DNA of 64,000 nucleotides from Roseomonas gilardii subsp. gilardii (GTDB lineage Bacteria; Pseudomonadota; Alphaproteobacteria; Acetobacterales; Acetobacteraceae): NCBI RefSeq assembly GCF_023078375.1, contig NZ_CP095554.1, positions 2,876,001 to 2,940,000 of the forward strand, read 5' to 3'. Shown piece by piece: positions 1 to 8,299 of this stretch (position 1 is its first letter; each line of letters starts with the position of its first letter). The notes under the pieces were generated by a model. It saw only the letters and a program-made list of their open reading frames with translations, ran no database searches and was not told where the DNA came from. The position numbers and the translations under genes were made by a program.

Positions 1-766
1 TCCACTCGTTCTGGGAGTCGCCATTGCCGATGGTCTTGGAGAGGCCGACCACAATGGTCTCCAGCGAGCGGTCGGTCACGATCAGCAGCGGCCAGAGATA
101 CTGGTTCCAGCCATAGATGAAGAGGATCACGAAGAGCGCCGCGATCGAGTTGCGCGACAGCGGCAGCACCACGTCGCGCAGGAAGCGCAGCGGCCCGGCG
201 CCATCGAGCCGCGCCGCTTCGGCCAACTCGTCCGGGATGGTCAGGAAGAACTGCCGGAACAGCAGCGTCGCCGTGGCGGAGGCGATCAGCGGCAGGGTGA
301 GGCCGGTCATCGTATCGGTCAGGTGCAGGTTCACCATGACCTGGAAGGTCGGGATCAGCCGCACCTCCACCGGGAGCATCAGCGTGATGAAGATCAGCCA
401 GAAGCAGGTCATCCGGAAGGGGAAGCGGAAGAACACCACGGCGAAGGCGCTGAGCATGGAGATCGTGATTTTCCCGACCGCGATGATCAGCGCCATCAGC
501 GCGCTGTTCCACAGCATCACCCAGGCGGGCGTGGTGCGCATGCGGCCACCGCCCTGGGTCCAGGCGGTGACGTAGTTCTGCACTGCGTCCGGTCCAGGCA
601 GCAGCGGCACCTCGCCGCGCCCCAGGGTGGAGGCGTCATGGGTGGACCCCATCAGCGCGATCCAGATGGGGAAGGCGAAGATGAAGACGCCCAGGATCAG
701 CAGCGCATGGGTGAGCAGCTTCGCGCGCGCCTGCCGACGGCGCGTCGCGGTGGCGACATCCGCCAT
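1..766 (-). CDS. ugpE: sn-glycerol-3-phosphate ABC transporter permease UgpE (3' end outside window)
   Basis: Inner-membrane permease of the binding-protein-dependent importer for glycerol-3-phosphate and its diesters. The visible N-terminal ~255 residues begin [11 protein letters not shown] and carry several hydrophobic segments. The cytoplasmic EAA loop that contacts the ATPase is present (DELAEAARLDGAGPLRFLRD, then VVLPLS). The gene runs off the left edge, so the last transmembrane segment is not seen. Its ATG shares one base with the TGA of ugpA (TGATG), indicating translational coupling. The ATPase gene ugpC is probably further left, which is inference. Family assignment is strong; the exact substrate rests on homology and on the Pho box upstream of ugpB. 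Confidence 0.88.
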   Translation of the reverse strand, partial: MADVATATRRRQARAKLLTHALLILGVFIFAFPIWIALMGSTHDASTLGRGEVPLLPGPDAVQNYVTAWTQGGGRMRTTPAWVMLWNSALMALIIAVGKITISMLSAFAVVFFRFPFRMTCFWLIFITLMLPVEVRLIPTFQVMVNLHLTDTMTGLTLPLIASATATLLFRQFFLTIPDELAEAARLDGAGPLRFLRDVVLPLSRNSIAALFVILFIYGWNQYLWPLLIVTDRSLETIVVGLSKTIGNGDSQNEW

Positions 767-1647
767 CAGTAATGCACCTTGCGGTCGATGAAGCGGAACT
801 GGAAGGCGGTCAGCGCCACCACCAGCAGCATCAGGATGACGCTCTGCGCCGAGGAGGTGCCGAGGTTCAGGTTCTGCACGCCGTCCGACCAGGTCTTGTA
901 GATCAGCGTTTCCGTGGCCCGCGCCGGCCCGCCCTGGGTGAGGGCATGGATCACGCCGAAGGTCTCGAAGAAGGCATAGGTCAGGTTCACCACCACCAGG
1001 AAGAAGATGGTGGGGGAAAGCAGGGGGAAGACCACGGTCCAGAAGCGCCGCACCGGGCGGGCGCCGTCGATCGCGGCGGCCTCCAGCACGCTCTGGGGGA
1101 TGGACTGCAAGCCGGCCAGGAAGAAGATGAAGTTATAGGCCACCTGCTTCCAGGCCGAGGCGATCACCACCAGCACCATCGCCTGGGTGCCATTGAGCCG
1201 GTAGTCCCAGGCGAGGCCGGCGGCGTTCAGCGCACGGCCGATCAGCCCGATCTGCGGGTGGAACAGGAAGAGCCAGAGCACCGCCGCCACGGCCGGGGCC
1301 ACGGCATAGGGCCAGATCAGCAGGGTGCGGTAGATGCTGGCGGCGCGGAGCCGCTTGTCCGCCTGCACCGCCAGGAACAGCGCCACCGACAAGGCCAGGA
1401 TGGCCACGGAGGAGGAGAAGATCACCGTGTTCCAGGCTGCGTGGAGCCAGTTCGGGTCGGACAGGACCTCGCGGAAATTCTCCAGCCCGACGAATTCGCT
1501 GGAGAGGCCGAAAGCGTCCTCCCGCAGCGTGGACTGGATCAGCGCCTGGAGCGCGGGCCAGTAGAAGAAGACCGCCGTGATCGCGAGCTGGGGCAGAAGC
1601 AGCAGCAGCGGCAGCGCCTTGCCGCGAAAGGCGACCTTCTCGCTCAT
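766..1647 (-). CDS. ugpA: sn-glycerol-3-phosphate ABC transporter permease UgpA
   Basis: Second inner-membrane permease of the Ugp importer, 293 residues, the usual length for the family. Hydrophobic segments lie at about residues 11-30, 75-95, 108-130, 155-180, 205-230 and 262-282. The EAA loop sits near residues 189-205 ([15 protein letters not shown]). It starts 18 bp downstream of the ugpB stop and ends inside the ugpE start codon, so ugpB-ugpA-ugpE form one unit. Regulation is expected to be through the Pho box ahead of ugpB. Confidence 0.9.
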   Translation of the reverse strand: MSEKVAFRGKALPLLLLLPQLAITAVFFYWPALQALIQSTLREDAFGLSSEFVGLENFREVLSDPNWLHAAWNTVIFSSSVAILALSVALFLAVQADKRLRAASIYRTLLIWPYAVAPAVAAVLWLFLFHPQIGLIGRALNAAGLAWDYRLNGTQAMVLVVIASAWKQVAYNFIFFLAGLQSIPQSVLEAAAIDGARPVRRFWTVVFPLLSPTIFFLVVVNLTYAFFETFGVIHALTQGGPARATETLIYKTWSDGVQNLNLGTSSAQSVILMLLVVALTAFQFRFIDRKVHY

Positions 1648-1665
1648 GGATCAGTCCCTGCCCGG

Positions 1666-3036
1666 TCAGCCCTTGTTGGTGCGCTCGAAGTTGCGCAGCA
1701 CCTGGTTGCCGCGCGTCTGCGCATTGGCCAGGGCCTGGTCGGCGCTCTGCCCACCCTGCAGCGCGCGCTCCATCTCCTCCTGCATGATGTTGCGGATCTC
1801 GGCGAAGCCGCCGAGGCGGATGCCGCGGCTGTTCTCCGTCGTGTTGCCGCCGCCGCGCAGGAGCTGTTCCACCGGCACGTCGGCGCCGGGATTCTTGTCG
1901 TAGAAGCCGGATTCGCGGGTCGCCTTGTAGGCTCCCATGGAGACGGGGAGGTAGCCCGTGTCCTGGTGCCACTTCGCGGCGATGTCCTGGCGGCCGAGAT
2001 AGCGGAAGAACTCGGCGATGCCCTGGAGCTCGGCCGGGGAGCGCTGCGCCCGAGGCCCGCCCTGCATCACCCAGAGGCTGGCGCCGCCGATGATGCTGTT
2101 GATCGGCGCGCCCTTCACGTCCGGATAGTAGGGCAGCATCGCCGCGCCCCAGTCGAACTTCGCTTCCTTCACGGTGCGGGCGCGCAGGCCGGAGGAGGCC
2201 ATGATGATCGAGCACTCGCCCGCCGGGAAGAGCGCATCCGCCGCCGAGTCGCGCCCGCCATAGCGGTAGAGGCCTTCCTTCTGCCATTCCACGAGGTTGC
2301 CGAGATGCCTCACCAGCAGCGGGTTGTGGATGCGCAGCTCGGCATCCAGCCCCTCGAAGCCGTTCGCCCTGGTGGCCAGCGGGATGTTGTGGATGGCGCT
2401 CACCTGCTCGATGTTCAGCCAGGTGGGCCAGGAGGTGGTCATGGGCGAGGAGAAGCCCGCCGCCTTCAGCTTGCGCATCGCCTCGGCGACCTCCGGCCAG
2501 GTCGCGGGGAACTTCGCCGGGTCCAGCCCCGCCTTGCGGAAGGCATCCTTGTTGTAGAAGACGATCGAGGTCGAGCTGTTGAAGGGCAGGGACATCAGCC
2601 GCCCGTCCGGCAGGCTGTAATAGCCCTTGATGGCGGCGAGGTAATCCGCCGTGCCCAGATCGACCTTGGTCTGCGCCGCGAGTTCATGCAGCGGCACGAT
2701 GGCGCGGCCGGCATTGATCATCGTGCCGGTGCCGACCTCGAACATCTGCACGATATGCGGCGCGGTGCCGGCGCGGAAGGCGGCGATGGCCGCCACCATC
2801 GTGTCCGGATAGCTGCCCCGGAAGCTGGCATTGATCCGGAACCTGTCCTGCGACTCGGAGAAGTCGGCGGCGATCTGTTCCAGCATCCCGCCCAGCGGCT
2901 GGGTCAGCCCGTGCCAGAACTGGAGTTCGGTGCGATTGCCAGTGCCCTGCGCCAGGGCGGGGCGGCCGAGCAGCCCCGAGGCCAGCGGGGCGGAGGCCAG
3001 CGCCAAGGCGCCGGCGGCCACGGAACGACGCCGCAT
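1666..3036 (-). CDS. ugpB: sn-glycerol-3-phosphate-binding periplasmic protein UgpB
   Basis: Periplasmic solute-binding protein that delivers glycerol-3-phosphate to UgpAE; 456 residues. The N-terminus MRRRSVAAGALALASAP followed by a hydrophobic stretch ending near ALAQG is an export signal, possibly Tat-type because of the arginines. The mature part matches family 1 extracellular binding proteins (QFWHGLTQPLGG near the start; GGASLWVMQGG around residue 315). An AGGGAG ribosome site lies 9 bases before the ATG. It is first in the ugpBAE unit, and a Pho box 57-85 bases upstream of the ATG supports a phosphate-starvation role. Confidence 0.9.
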   Translation of the reverse strand: MRRRSVAAGALALASAPLASGLLGRPALAQGTGNRTELQFWHGLTQPLGGMLEQIAADFSESQDRFRINASFRGSYPDTMVAAIAAFRAGTAPHIVQMFEVGTGTMINAGRAIVPLHELAAQTKVDLGTADYLAAIKGYYSLPDGRLMSLPFNSSTSIVFYNKDAFRKAGLDPAKFPATWPEVAEAMRKLKAAGFSSPMTTSWPTWLNIEQVSAIHNIPLATRANGFEGLDAELRIHNPLLVRHLGNLVEWQKEGLYRYGGRDSAADALFPAGECSIIMASSGLRARTVKEAKFDWGAAMLPYYPDVKGAPINSIIGGASLWVMQGGPRAQRSPAELQGIAEFFRYLGRQDIAAKWHQDTGYLPVSMGAYKATRESGFYDKNPGADVPVEQLLRGGGNTTENSRGIRLGGFAEIRNIMQEEMERALQGGQSADQALANAQTRGNQVLRNFERTNKG

Positions 3037-3092
3037 GATCGCATTCTCCCTGTGTGAGCGGCCGGTCTTTCGCCGGTGCTTGTTGCGGGCAT

Positions 3093-3121
3093 GCTACAGA
3101 CATATGACAGTTCCATGAAGG
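3093..3121 (-). promoter_or_regulatory. Pho box (PhoB-binding site) upstream of ugpB
   Basis: Reading the minus strand, 3110-3093 is CTGTCAT-ATGT-CTGTAGC. This is two 7-bp repeats on an 11-bp period, as in the classical Pho box; the first is a perfect CTGTCAT and the second matches in five of seven. A third, weaker unit, CCTTCAT (3121-3115), continues the same 11-bp phase upstream. The position, orientation and downstream ugp genes agree with PhoB activation under phosphate limitation. PhoB itself is not in the window. Confidence 0.8.
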
Positions 3122-3266
3122 GCGCATGACGGCTCGATCCGCTGCCGCACCGAAAGCGGTGTGCCCCCGGGGCGGCTGGCATGGGGCGGCAGGCATGGGG
3201 GCGTCGCGGCCCAGCCGGATGCAGCGCGCACTTCCGCCGGAGGCGCAGGGGGGTTAAGCCGCCGCC

Positions 3267-4358
3267 GTGCCAGCCGAACTCTCCGTCATCATCCCCTGCT
3301 ACAACGAGGCCGCCAATGTGCGGCCGATGCTGCAACGCCTGGAGGCCGCGCTGGACGGGATCGCCTGGGAGGCGGTCTATGTGGACGACAACAGCCCGGA
3401 CGGAACGGCGGCGCTGGTGAAATCCGTCGCGGCGGGAGATGCCCGGGTGCGCTGCATCCGCCGCATCGGTCGGCGCGGCCTGGCCTCGGCCTGCGTGGAG
3501 GGCATCCTGTCCTCCTCCGCCCCCTATGTGGCGGTCATCGACGGCGACCTGCAGCATGACGAGACACGGCTGCCGCTGATGCTGGCGGCCGTGAAGGGCG
3601 GCGAGGCGGAGGTGGCGATCGGTTCCCGCAACATCGAGGGCGGCGAGAAGGACAGCGGCTTCTCCCCGCTGCGCGCCCGGATCAGCGAGGCGGGGGCGCG
3701 CATGGCGGGGTCGATCCTGCCGACCTCGGTGAGCGATCCGATGAGCGGCTTCTTCCTGCTGCCGCGCCCGCTCTTCGAGGAGATCGCGCCGCAGCTCTCG
3801 GCGCGGGGCTTCAAGATCCTGCTCGACCTGCTGCTTTCCGCCGGCCGTCCCCTGCGGGTGACGGAGGTCCCCTACCGCTTCCGCCCGCGCGAGGCGGGGG
3901 AATCCAAGCTCGACGCCACGGTGCTGATGGAATTCCTGGGCCTGCTGCTGGACAAGGCGCTGGGCGGGGCGCTGCCCTGGCGCTTCCTCAGCTTCGCCGC
4001 CGTCGGGCTGATCGGCATCGCCGTCCACCTGCTGGTGCTCTGGGGCGCGGTGGGGCTCGGTCATTTCGGCTTCGCCACCTCGCAATGGATCGCCACCTTC
4101 GTCGCCATGACAGCCAATTTCCTGCTGAACAACCGCGTGACCTATCGCGACGTGCGGCTCAAGGGCCCGGCCCTCTGGCGGGGGCTGGTGCTCTTCTACC
4201 TGGTCTGCGGCATCGGGGCGGCCGCCAATGTGGGTATCGCCCGGCTGCTGGTGCGGGAGGAGACGCTGGGCTGGGGCCTGGCCGGTGGCGCCGGGGCGCT
4301 GATCACCGCCGTCTGGAACTACGCCGTCTCCTCGACGCTGGTCTGGCGCACGCGCTGA
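3267..4358 (+). CDS. Polyprenyl-phosphate glycosyltransferase, GT2 domain fused to GtrA-like membrane domain
   Basis: Inverting family 2 glycosyltransferase of the dolichyl-phosphate mannose/glucose synthase type, 363 residues, GTG start. The catalytic domain spans about residues 1-235: VIIPCYNEAANV near the N-terminus, the metal-binding VIDGDLQHDE, and SDPMSGFFLLPR. The last ~120 residues contain four hydrophobic segments and match the GtrA family (ATFVAMTANFLLNNRVTYRD). It probably loads a sugar onto undecaprenyl phosphate at the inner face of the inner membrane. The next gene, a GT39 transferase 11 bp downstream, would use such a lipid-linked donor. The sugar and acceptor cannot be told from sequence. 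Confidence 0.85.
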   Translation: MPAELSVIIPCYNEAANVRPMLQRLEAALDGIAWEAVYVDDNSPDGTAALVKSVAAGDARVRCIRRIGRRGLASACVEGILSSSAPYVAVIDGDLQHDETRLPLMLAAVKGGEAEVAIGSRNIEGGEKDSGFSPLRARISEAGARMAGSILPTSVSDPMSGFFLLPRPLFEEIAPQLSARGFKILLDLLLSAGRPLRVTEVPYRFRPREAGESKLDATVLMEFLGLLLDKALGGALPWRFLSFAAVGLIGIAVHLLVLWGAVGLGHFGFATSQWIATFVAMTANFLLNNRVTYRDVRLKGPALWRGLVLFYLVCGIGAAANVGIARLLVREETLGWGLAGGAGALITAVWNYAVSSTLVWRTR

Positions 4359-4369
4359 AGGAAAGGCCC

Positions 4370-5848
4370 ATGACCCAGACCCTTCGCATGCCCTCCCTTC
4401 GCACGTCGTCCCTGCGCCTGCCGCTGCTGGCTCTCGCGGCCATCACCCTGGCCCGGCTGATCGCGGCGGCCACCGTGCCGGTCTCCCCGGACGAGGCTTA
4501 TTACTGGGTCTGGTCCCGGGCACTCGCGCCCGGCTACTACGACCACCCGCCCATGGTCGCCTTCTGGATCCGGGCGGGGACGCTGCTGCTGGGCGACACG
4601 CCGCTTGGCATCCGGCTGCTGGGGCCAATCGGGCTGCTGCTGGCCACGCTGGCGCTGGCGCGGGCGGGCAACCTGCTCTTCCCTGATCGCCGCCCCGGCG
4701 TGGTGGCGGCATCGCTGTTCAACGCCACCCTGCTGGTGAATGCCGGCGCCGTGCTGATGACGCCCGACACGCCGCAGATCGTCTTCTGGTGCCTGACCCT
4801 CTGGGCGGTGGCTGAGGCCCATGCCCGCGGGGACGGGCGCTGGTGGTTCGCGGTGGGCCTCCTCGCCGGGTGCGCGCTGCTGTCGAAATACACCGCCGCC
4901 TTCCTGGGCATCGGCCTGCTGCTCTGGCTGCTGCTGGATGCGCGGGCGCGGGTCTGGCTGCGCGACTGGCGCCTCTGGGCGGGCGGGGTCGTGGCCGTGC
5001 TGCTCTTCTCCCCGGTGCTGATCTGGAACGCGCAGCACGGCTGGGCCTCCTTCGCCAAGCAGGGCGGGCGGGCCGGGCTGCGGGAGGGCGGCTTCACCTT
5101 CCGCTACCTCGGCGAACTGATCGGCGGGCAGGCGGGGCTGGCCACGCCCGTCATCTTCGCCCTTTGCGTGATCGGCACGGCACTGGCCGTTTCCGCCTGG
5201 GTCCGGCGACGGGACAGCGGCGCCGGGCTGCTGGTGGCGCTCACCGTCCCGGCCACGGCGATCTTCCTCTGGCAGGCCACGGGCAGCCGGGTGCAGGGGA
5301 ACTGGCCCGCGATCCTCTACCCCACGGCCTGCCTCGCGGCCGCCTGCCTGGGCCCGGCCTGGCAGAGGCTGCGGCGCCCGGCCCTGGCGCTGGGCCTGGC
5401 GATCTCCGGGCTGGTGCTGGTCCAGGCGGCCGCCGCGCCCCTGCATCTGGAACGGCGCAACGACCCGACCCTGGCGCGCCTCGGCGGCTGGGACCGTTTC
5501 GCGGAGGCGGTGGAACAGGCCCGGGTCGCGCAGGGGGCGGATTTCGTGGCCTCCGAGGAATACGGGCTGGCCAGCGAGCTGGCGCTGCGCCTGCCGCGCG
5601 GCGTGCCGGTGGTGGCGATCGGCGACCGGTGGGATCTTTTCACGCTGCCGGACGGCCCCGTGCCCGTCCGGGGGCTGCTGATCCGCAGCACCCGCCGGGG
5701 CGAAGGCCCGCCGCTCTGGCCAGGGGCGACGGAATTGCCGGGCCTGATCGCGCGGGCGCGCGGCGGGGTGGAGGCGGAGCTGTACCGTCTCTACGCGGTG
5801 TCGCCGGCGCCGGACCTGTCCGTGGCGCTGCTGCCGCGCCCTCGGTAG
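4370..5848 (+). CDS. Membrane glycosyltransferase of the ArnT/GT39 (PMT-like) type
   Basis: Integral membrane transferase of about 492 residues that would move a sugar from a polyprenyl-phosphate donor to a periplasmic acceptor. After the first membrane segment comes VPVSPDEAYYWVWSRAL, with the acidic residues of the first periplasmic loop that mark GT39/GT83 enzymes, then GYYDHPPMVAF. About ten hydrophobic segments follow, and the C-terminal ~100 residues form a soluble periplasmic tail. The start is the ATG at 4370 (MTQTLRMPS); upstream in-frame codons lie inside the preceding gene. It is likely cotranscribed with the GT2-GtrA gene, and together they make a plausible two-step envelope sugar decoration module. 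The substrate is unknown. Confidence 0.82.
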   Translation: MTQTLRMPSLRTSSLRLPLLALAAITLARLIAAATVPVSPDEAYYWVWSRALAPGYYDHPPMVAFWIRAGTLLLGDTPLGIRLLGPIGLLLATLALARAGNLLFPDRRPGVVAASLFNATLLVNAGAVLMTPDTPQIVFWCLTLWAVAEAHARGDGRWWFAVGLLAGCALLSKYTAAFLGIGLLLWLLLDARARVWLRDWRLWAGGVVAVLLFSPVLIWNAQHGWASFAKQGGRAGLREGGFTFRYLGELIGGQAGLATPVIFALCVIGTALAVSAWVRRRDSGAGLLVALTVPATAIFLWQATGSRVQGNWPAILYPTACLAAACLGPAWQRLRRPALALGLAISGLVLVQAAAAPLHLERRNDPTLARLGGWDRFAEAVEQARVAQGADFVASEEYGLASELALRLPRGVPVVAIGDRWDLFTLPDGPVPVRGLLIRSTRRGEGPPLWPGATELPGLIARARGGVEAELYRLYAVSPAPDLSVALLPRPR

Positions 5849-5934
5849 AGGCCGCCCTGATGAGCTTTCCGTAACCGCCCTTGACGTTCCGGGAAGGCAG
5901 ACGGAGATGAGGCGGCACGAAGGAGACAACCCTG

Positions 5935-6903
5935 ATGCTCGTCCGCACACGCCGTGGCTGGGAACTGCCTGAGAGCGCCGCGACGCCCGAGGCCCTGGTG
6001 GTCGGCCGGCGCAAGGGCCTGGGCCTGATCGGCGGCGGCATCGCCGCGGGGCTCGGTGTGCTGGGGTCGCTGTCCGGGGCGGGTTCCGCCCGCGCACAGT
6101 CCGCCGCGGTGCCAGGCGGCCTGTCCCCGAACCCGCGCTTCCCGCCGGGCCGGCCCACCACGCCGGAGCGCAATGCGACCACCTACAACAACTACTATGA
6201 GTTCGGGGATTCCAAGGACGTCGTCTCGGCCGCCCGGAAGCTGAAGATGGACCCCTGGAGCATCCGCTTCGAGGGCATGGTCGCCCAGCCGCGCGAGATC
6301 GGGCTGGAGGACCTGCTGAAACAGGTGCGGATGGAGGAGCGCGTGCTGCGGCACCGCTGTGTCGAGACCTGGGCCATGACCGTGCCCTGGACGGGCTTCC
6401 CGCTGTCCGAATTCGTCCGCCTTGCCCAGCCCAGCTCCGGGGCGAAGTACCTCGTCCTGGAAACGGCGCAGCAGCCGGACGTCATGCCGGGCCTGCGGCA
6501 GATCTGGTATTCCTGGCCCTATATCGAGGGCTGCACGCTGGCCGAGGCGCAGAACGAGATGGGCTTCGTCGCCACCGGCATGTACGGCAAGCCGCTGCCG
6601 CCGCAGAATGGCGGGCCGATCCGGGTGCTCTTCCCCTGGAAATACGGCTTCAAGTCCGGCAAGTCGGTGGTCAAGGTCACTTTCACCGACAAGCGCCCCG
6701 TCTCTTTCTGGGAACAGCTCCAGAGCAACGAATACGGCTTCTGGGCCAATGTGAACCCGGCGGTGCCGCATCCGCGCTGGTCCCAGGCCACGGAGCGCCT
6801 GCTCGGCAGCAACGAGCGCGTGCCGACGCAGATCTTCAACGGCTATGGCGAGTTCGTGGCCGATCTCTACAAGGGCCTGGAGGGCGAGCGGCTCTACACC
6901 TGA
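5935..6903 (+). CDS. msrP: Protein-methionine-sulfoxide reductase catalytic subunit MsrP (YedY)
   Basis: Periplasmic molybdopterin enzyme that reduces oxidised methionine in envelope proteins; 322 residues. A Tat-type leader is present (GRRKGLGLIGGG, then a hydrophobic stretch to about residue 48 and SARAQS). The molybdenum ligand cysteine is Cys142 in RHRCVETWAMTVPW. The family signature TTYNNYYEFG lies at 82-91 and PWKYGFKSGKSVVKV near 240. The ribosome site AAGGAGA precedes the ATG. The usual partner, the haem membrane subunit msrQ, is not adjacent; the next gene points the other way. It must get electrons from an msrQ elsewhere or from another donor. Confidence 0.93.
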   Translation: MLVRTRRGWELPESAATPEALVVGRRKGLGLIGGGIAAGLGVLGSLSGAGSARAQSAAVPGGLSPNPRFPPGRPTTPERNATTYNNYYEFGDSKDVVSAARKLKMDPWSIRFEGMVAQPREIGLEDLLKQVRMEERVLRHRCVETWAMTVPWTGFPLSEFVRLAQPSSGAKYLVLETAQQPDVMPGLRQIWYSWPYIEGCTLAEAQNEMGFVATGMYGKPLPPQNGGPIRVLFPWKYGFKSGKSVVKVTFTDKRPVSFWEQLQSNEYGFWANVNPAVPHPRWSQATERLLGSNERVPTQIFNGYGEFVADLYKGLEGERLYT

Positions 6904-6938
6904 TCCCGCCGCTTAGCCCGGCAGGTCGCCCCGCCAAG

Positions 6939-7769
6939 TCAACCTGACGGGGTGAAACGCCATTCGCCCGGCGGGCGCAGTGCCAGTTGCCGCGCATCGT
7001 CATTGCCGGGCTCCCAGGCCAGGGCCTGTGGCGGCGTGTCCAGATCGGCGGCCCGGCGGGTGAAGACAGGGCGCAGCAAGCCCTGCACAGCGGACCCGGC
7101 CGGGGCGCGCAGAGTGAAGCCGGTCGTGAATCCCCCTGTGGTAAAGCCTGGGCGGGGCAGGCTGACCGCCCGCACCGAAAGGTCGCGGATACCGTAGCCA
7201 CCATCGGCGAGCAGGGCGCCGAGGCGCCGGCCCGGAGCAATCTCCAGGAAATCCAGGCTCCTCGGGTCCCGCAGCCGGGCGCGTCCGGCGGGGCCGCCCT
7301 GGTCCTCTTCCTCCTGCAGCCAGTTCACCGCATAGGCCAGGGCGCCGAGCTGGAAAACATCCGGCCCGATCTGGAAGCGCCCGTCCGGCTGCAGGTGCCA
7401 GCCGACCTCCTTGTCATGCGACAGGACCAGCGTGACCAGCACCGGCGCGCCAAGGAAGCCAACCGTCCCGGTATGGTCGGGCCATCCGGTTTCCGCCCGG
7501 AAGCCCAGGGCGCGAAAGCCGCGCACCATCCCGCCGAGCGCGGCCACGATCTCCTCCGCGCTGCGGCCATCGGCGGCGCGCCAGGAGGTCCGCACCTTCT
7601 CCACCAGGGCGCGCTTCTCCGGGGTGAGGCTGGGCCTGCCGTCGGCATCCAGCGAGGGCAGCACCGGCAGAGGCTTCGGCGCGGGGGCCGCCTCCCGGCG
7701 TGGCGCGGCGAGGGCGGCGGAGCCGGGCAGGAGGAGGCCGGCGAGAGGCAGGAACTGGCGGCGGTGCAT
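6939..7769 (-). CDS. Exported protein of unknown function
   Basis: A 276-residue protein I do not recognise. The start chosen is the ATG at 7769 because it begins a good signal peptide (MHRRQFLPLAGLLLPGSAALA). The mature part is alanine- and proline-rich at first (APAPKPLPVLPSL), then globular with no cysteines and no obvious catalytic motif. Visible landmarks are ALGGMVRGFRALGFRAETG, VLVTLVLSHDKEVGWHL and a short internal repeat FTTGGFTTGF. It lies 67 bp downstream of the Nudix gene, on the same strand as the ABC/DUF4340 genes, and converges on msrP. A periplasmic accessory role with that cassette is possible but only from position. Confidence 0.6.
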   Translation of the reverse strand: MHRRQFLPLAGLLLPGSAALAAPRREAAPAPKPLPVLPSLDADGRPSLTPEKRALVEKVRTSWRAADGRSAEEIVAALGGMVRGFRALGFRAETGWPDHTGTVGFLGAPVLVTLVLSHDKEVGWHLQPDGRFQIGPDVFQLGALAYAVNWLQEEEDQGGPAGRARLRDPRSLDFLEIAPGRRLGALLADGGYGIRDLSVRAVSLPRPGFTTGGFTTGFTLRAPAGSAVQGLLRPVFTRRAADLDTPPQALAWEPGNDDARQLALRPPGEWRFTPSG

Positions 7770-7836
7770 GGGCCCGGTTTCCCCATCGGTTTGCGCGCAT
7801 TCTACCGACCGGGCCGCTGGGAGGAACGGGGGCCTC

Positions 7837-8286
7837 TCAGCCCGCCTCCGCCGCCCGCTGCAATACCGCGCGGGCGGTCTCGACGGCGCGCAGGGTTTCC
7901 GCCCAGAGGCCGAGGCCCGGCAGTTCCTCCGGCCGGAAGAAGCGCGCCTCCGCGGCATCGTCGCCGGGGACGGGCTCGCCGGAGAGCCAGGGGGCACAGA
8001 AATCGAGGATGCTGTAGTGGAAGCGGGCGCGGCCCTCCTCGTCGCGGTCGATGACATCCACCGCCACGGCGATGGAGAGCGGGCCGACCTCGATCCCGGC
8101 TTCCTCGCGCAGCTCCCGCCGCGCGGTGTCCTCCATCGTCTCGCCCACGGACTGCGCGCCGCCGGGAATGGTCCAACTGCCCTGCAAAGGCGGGCGGCCG
8201 CGCCGGACGAGGAGGACCTCCTCGCCCCGGAAGACGACGCAGCCGATGCCGACCCAGGGCCGGTCCGGGTATTCGCGGGTGCTCAA
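7837..8286 (-). CDS. Nudix hydrolase
   Basis: Small cytosolic pyrophosphohydrolase, 149 residues. The full Nudix box is present: GGAQSVGETMEDTARRELRE followed by EAGIEVG, fitting Gx5Ex7REUxEExGU. The early part (VGIGCVVFRGEEVLLVRRGR) and FHYSILDFCAPWLSGEP resemble ADP-ribose/NADH-type or MutT-like members, but substrate cannot be assigned. As sequenced the only start is TTG at 8286 with no good ribosome site. If one base were missing in 8287-8296, a GTG at 8303 overlapping the stop of the preceding gene (GTGA) would be in frame and give MSASPPLSTREYPD, so the N-terminus is uncertain. Confidence 0.85.
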   Translation of the reverse strand: MSTREYPDRPWVGIGCVVFRGEEVLLVRRGRPPLQGSWTIPGGAQSVGETMEDTARRELREEAGIEVGPLSIAVAVDVIDRDEEGRARFHYSILDFCAPWLSGEPVPGDDAAEARFFRPEELPGLGLWAETLRAVETARAVLQRAAEAG

Positions 8287-8299
8287 AGGAGGGAGGCGC

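Noticed and set aside
772-3057. A 761-codon open frame on the plus strand, opposite ugpA and ugpB
   Set aside because: It is antisense to two well-recognised genes and its product is low-complexity (His/Arg/Gly/Gln-rich), as expected for shadow frames in high-GC DNA.
6904-6938. Terminator between convergent msrP and the exported unknown
   Set aside because: Only a weak 5-bp stem with a long loop and no T run on either strand.
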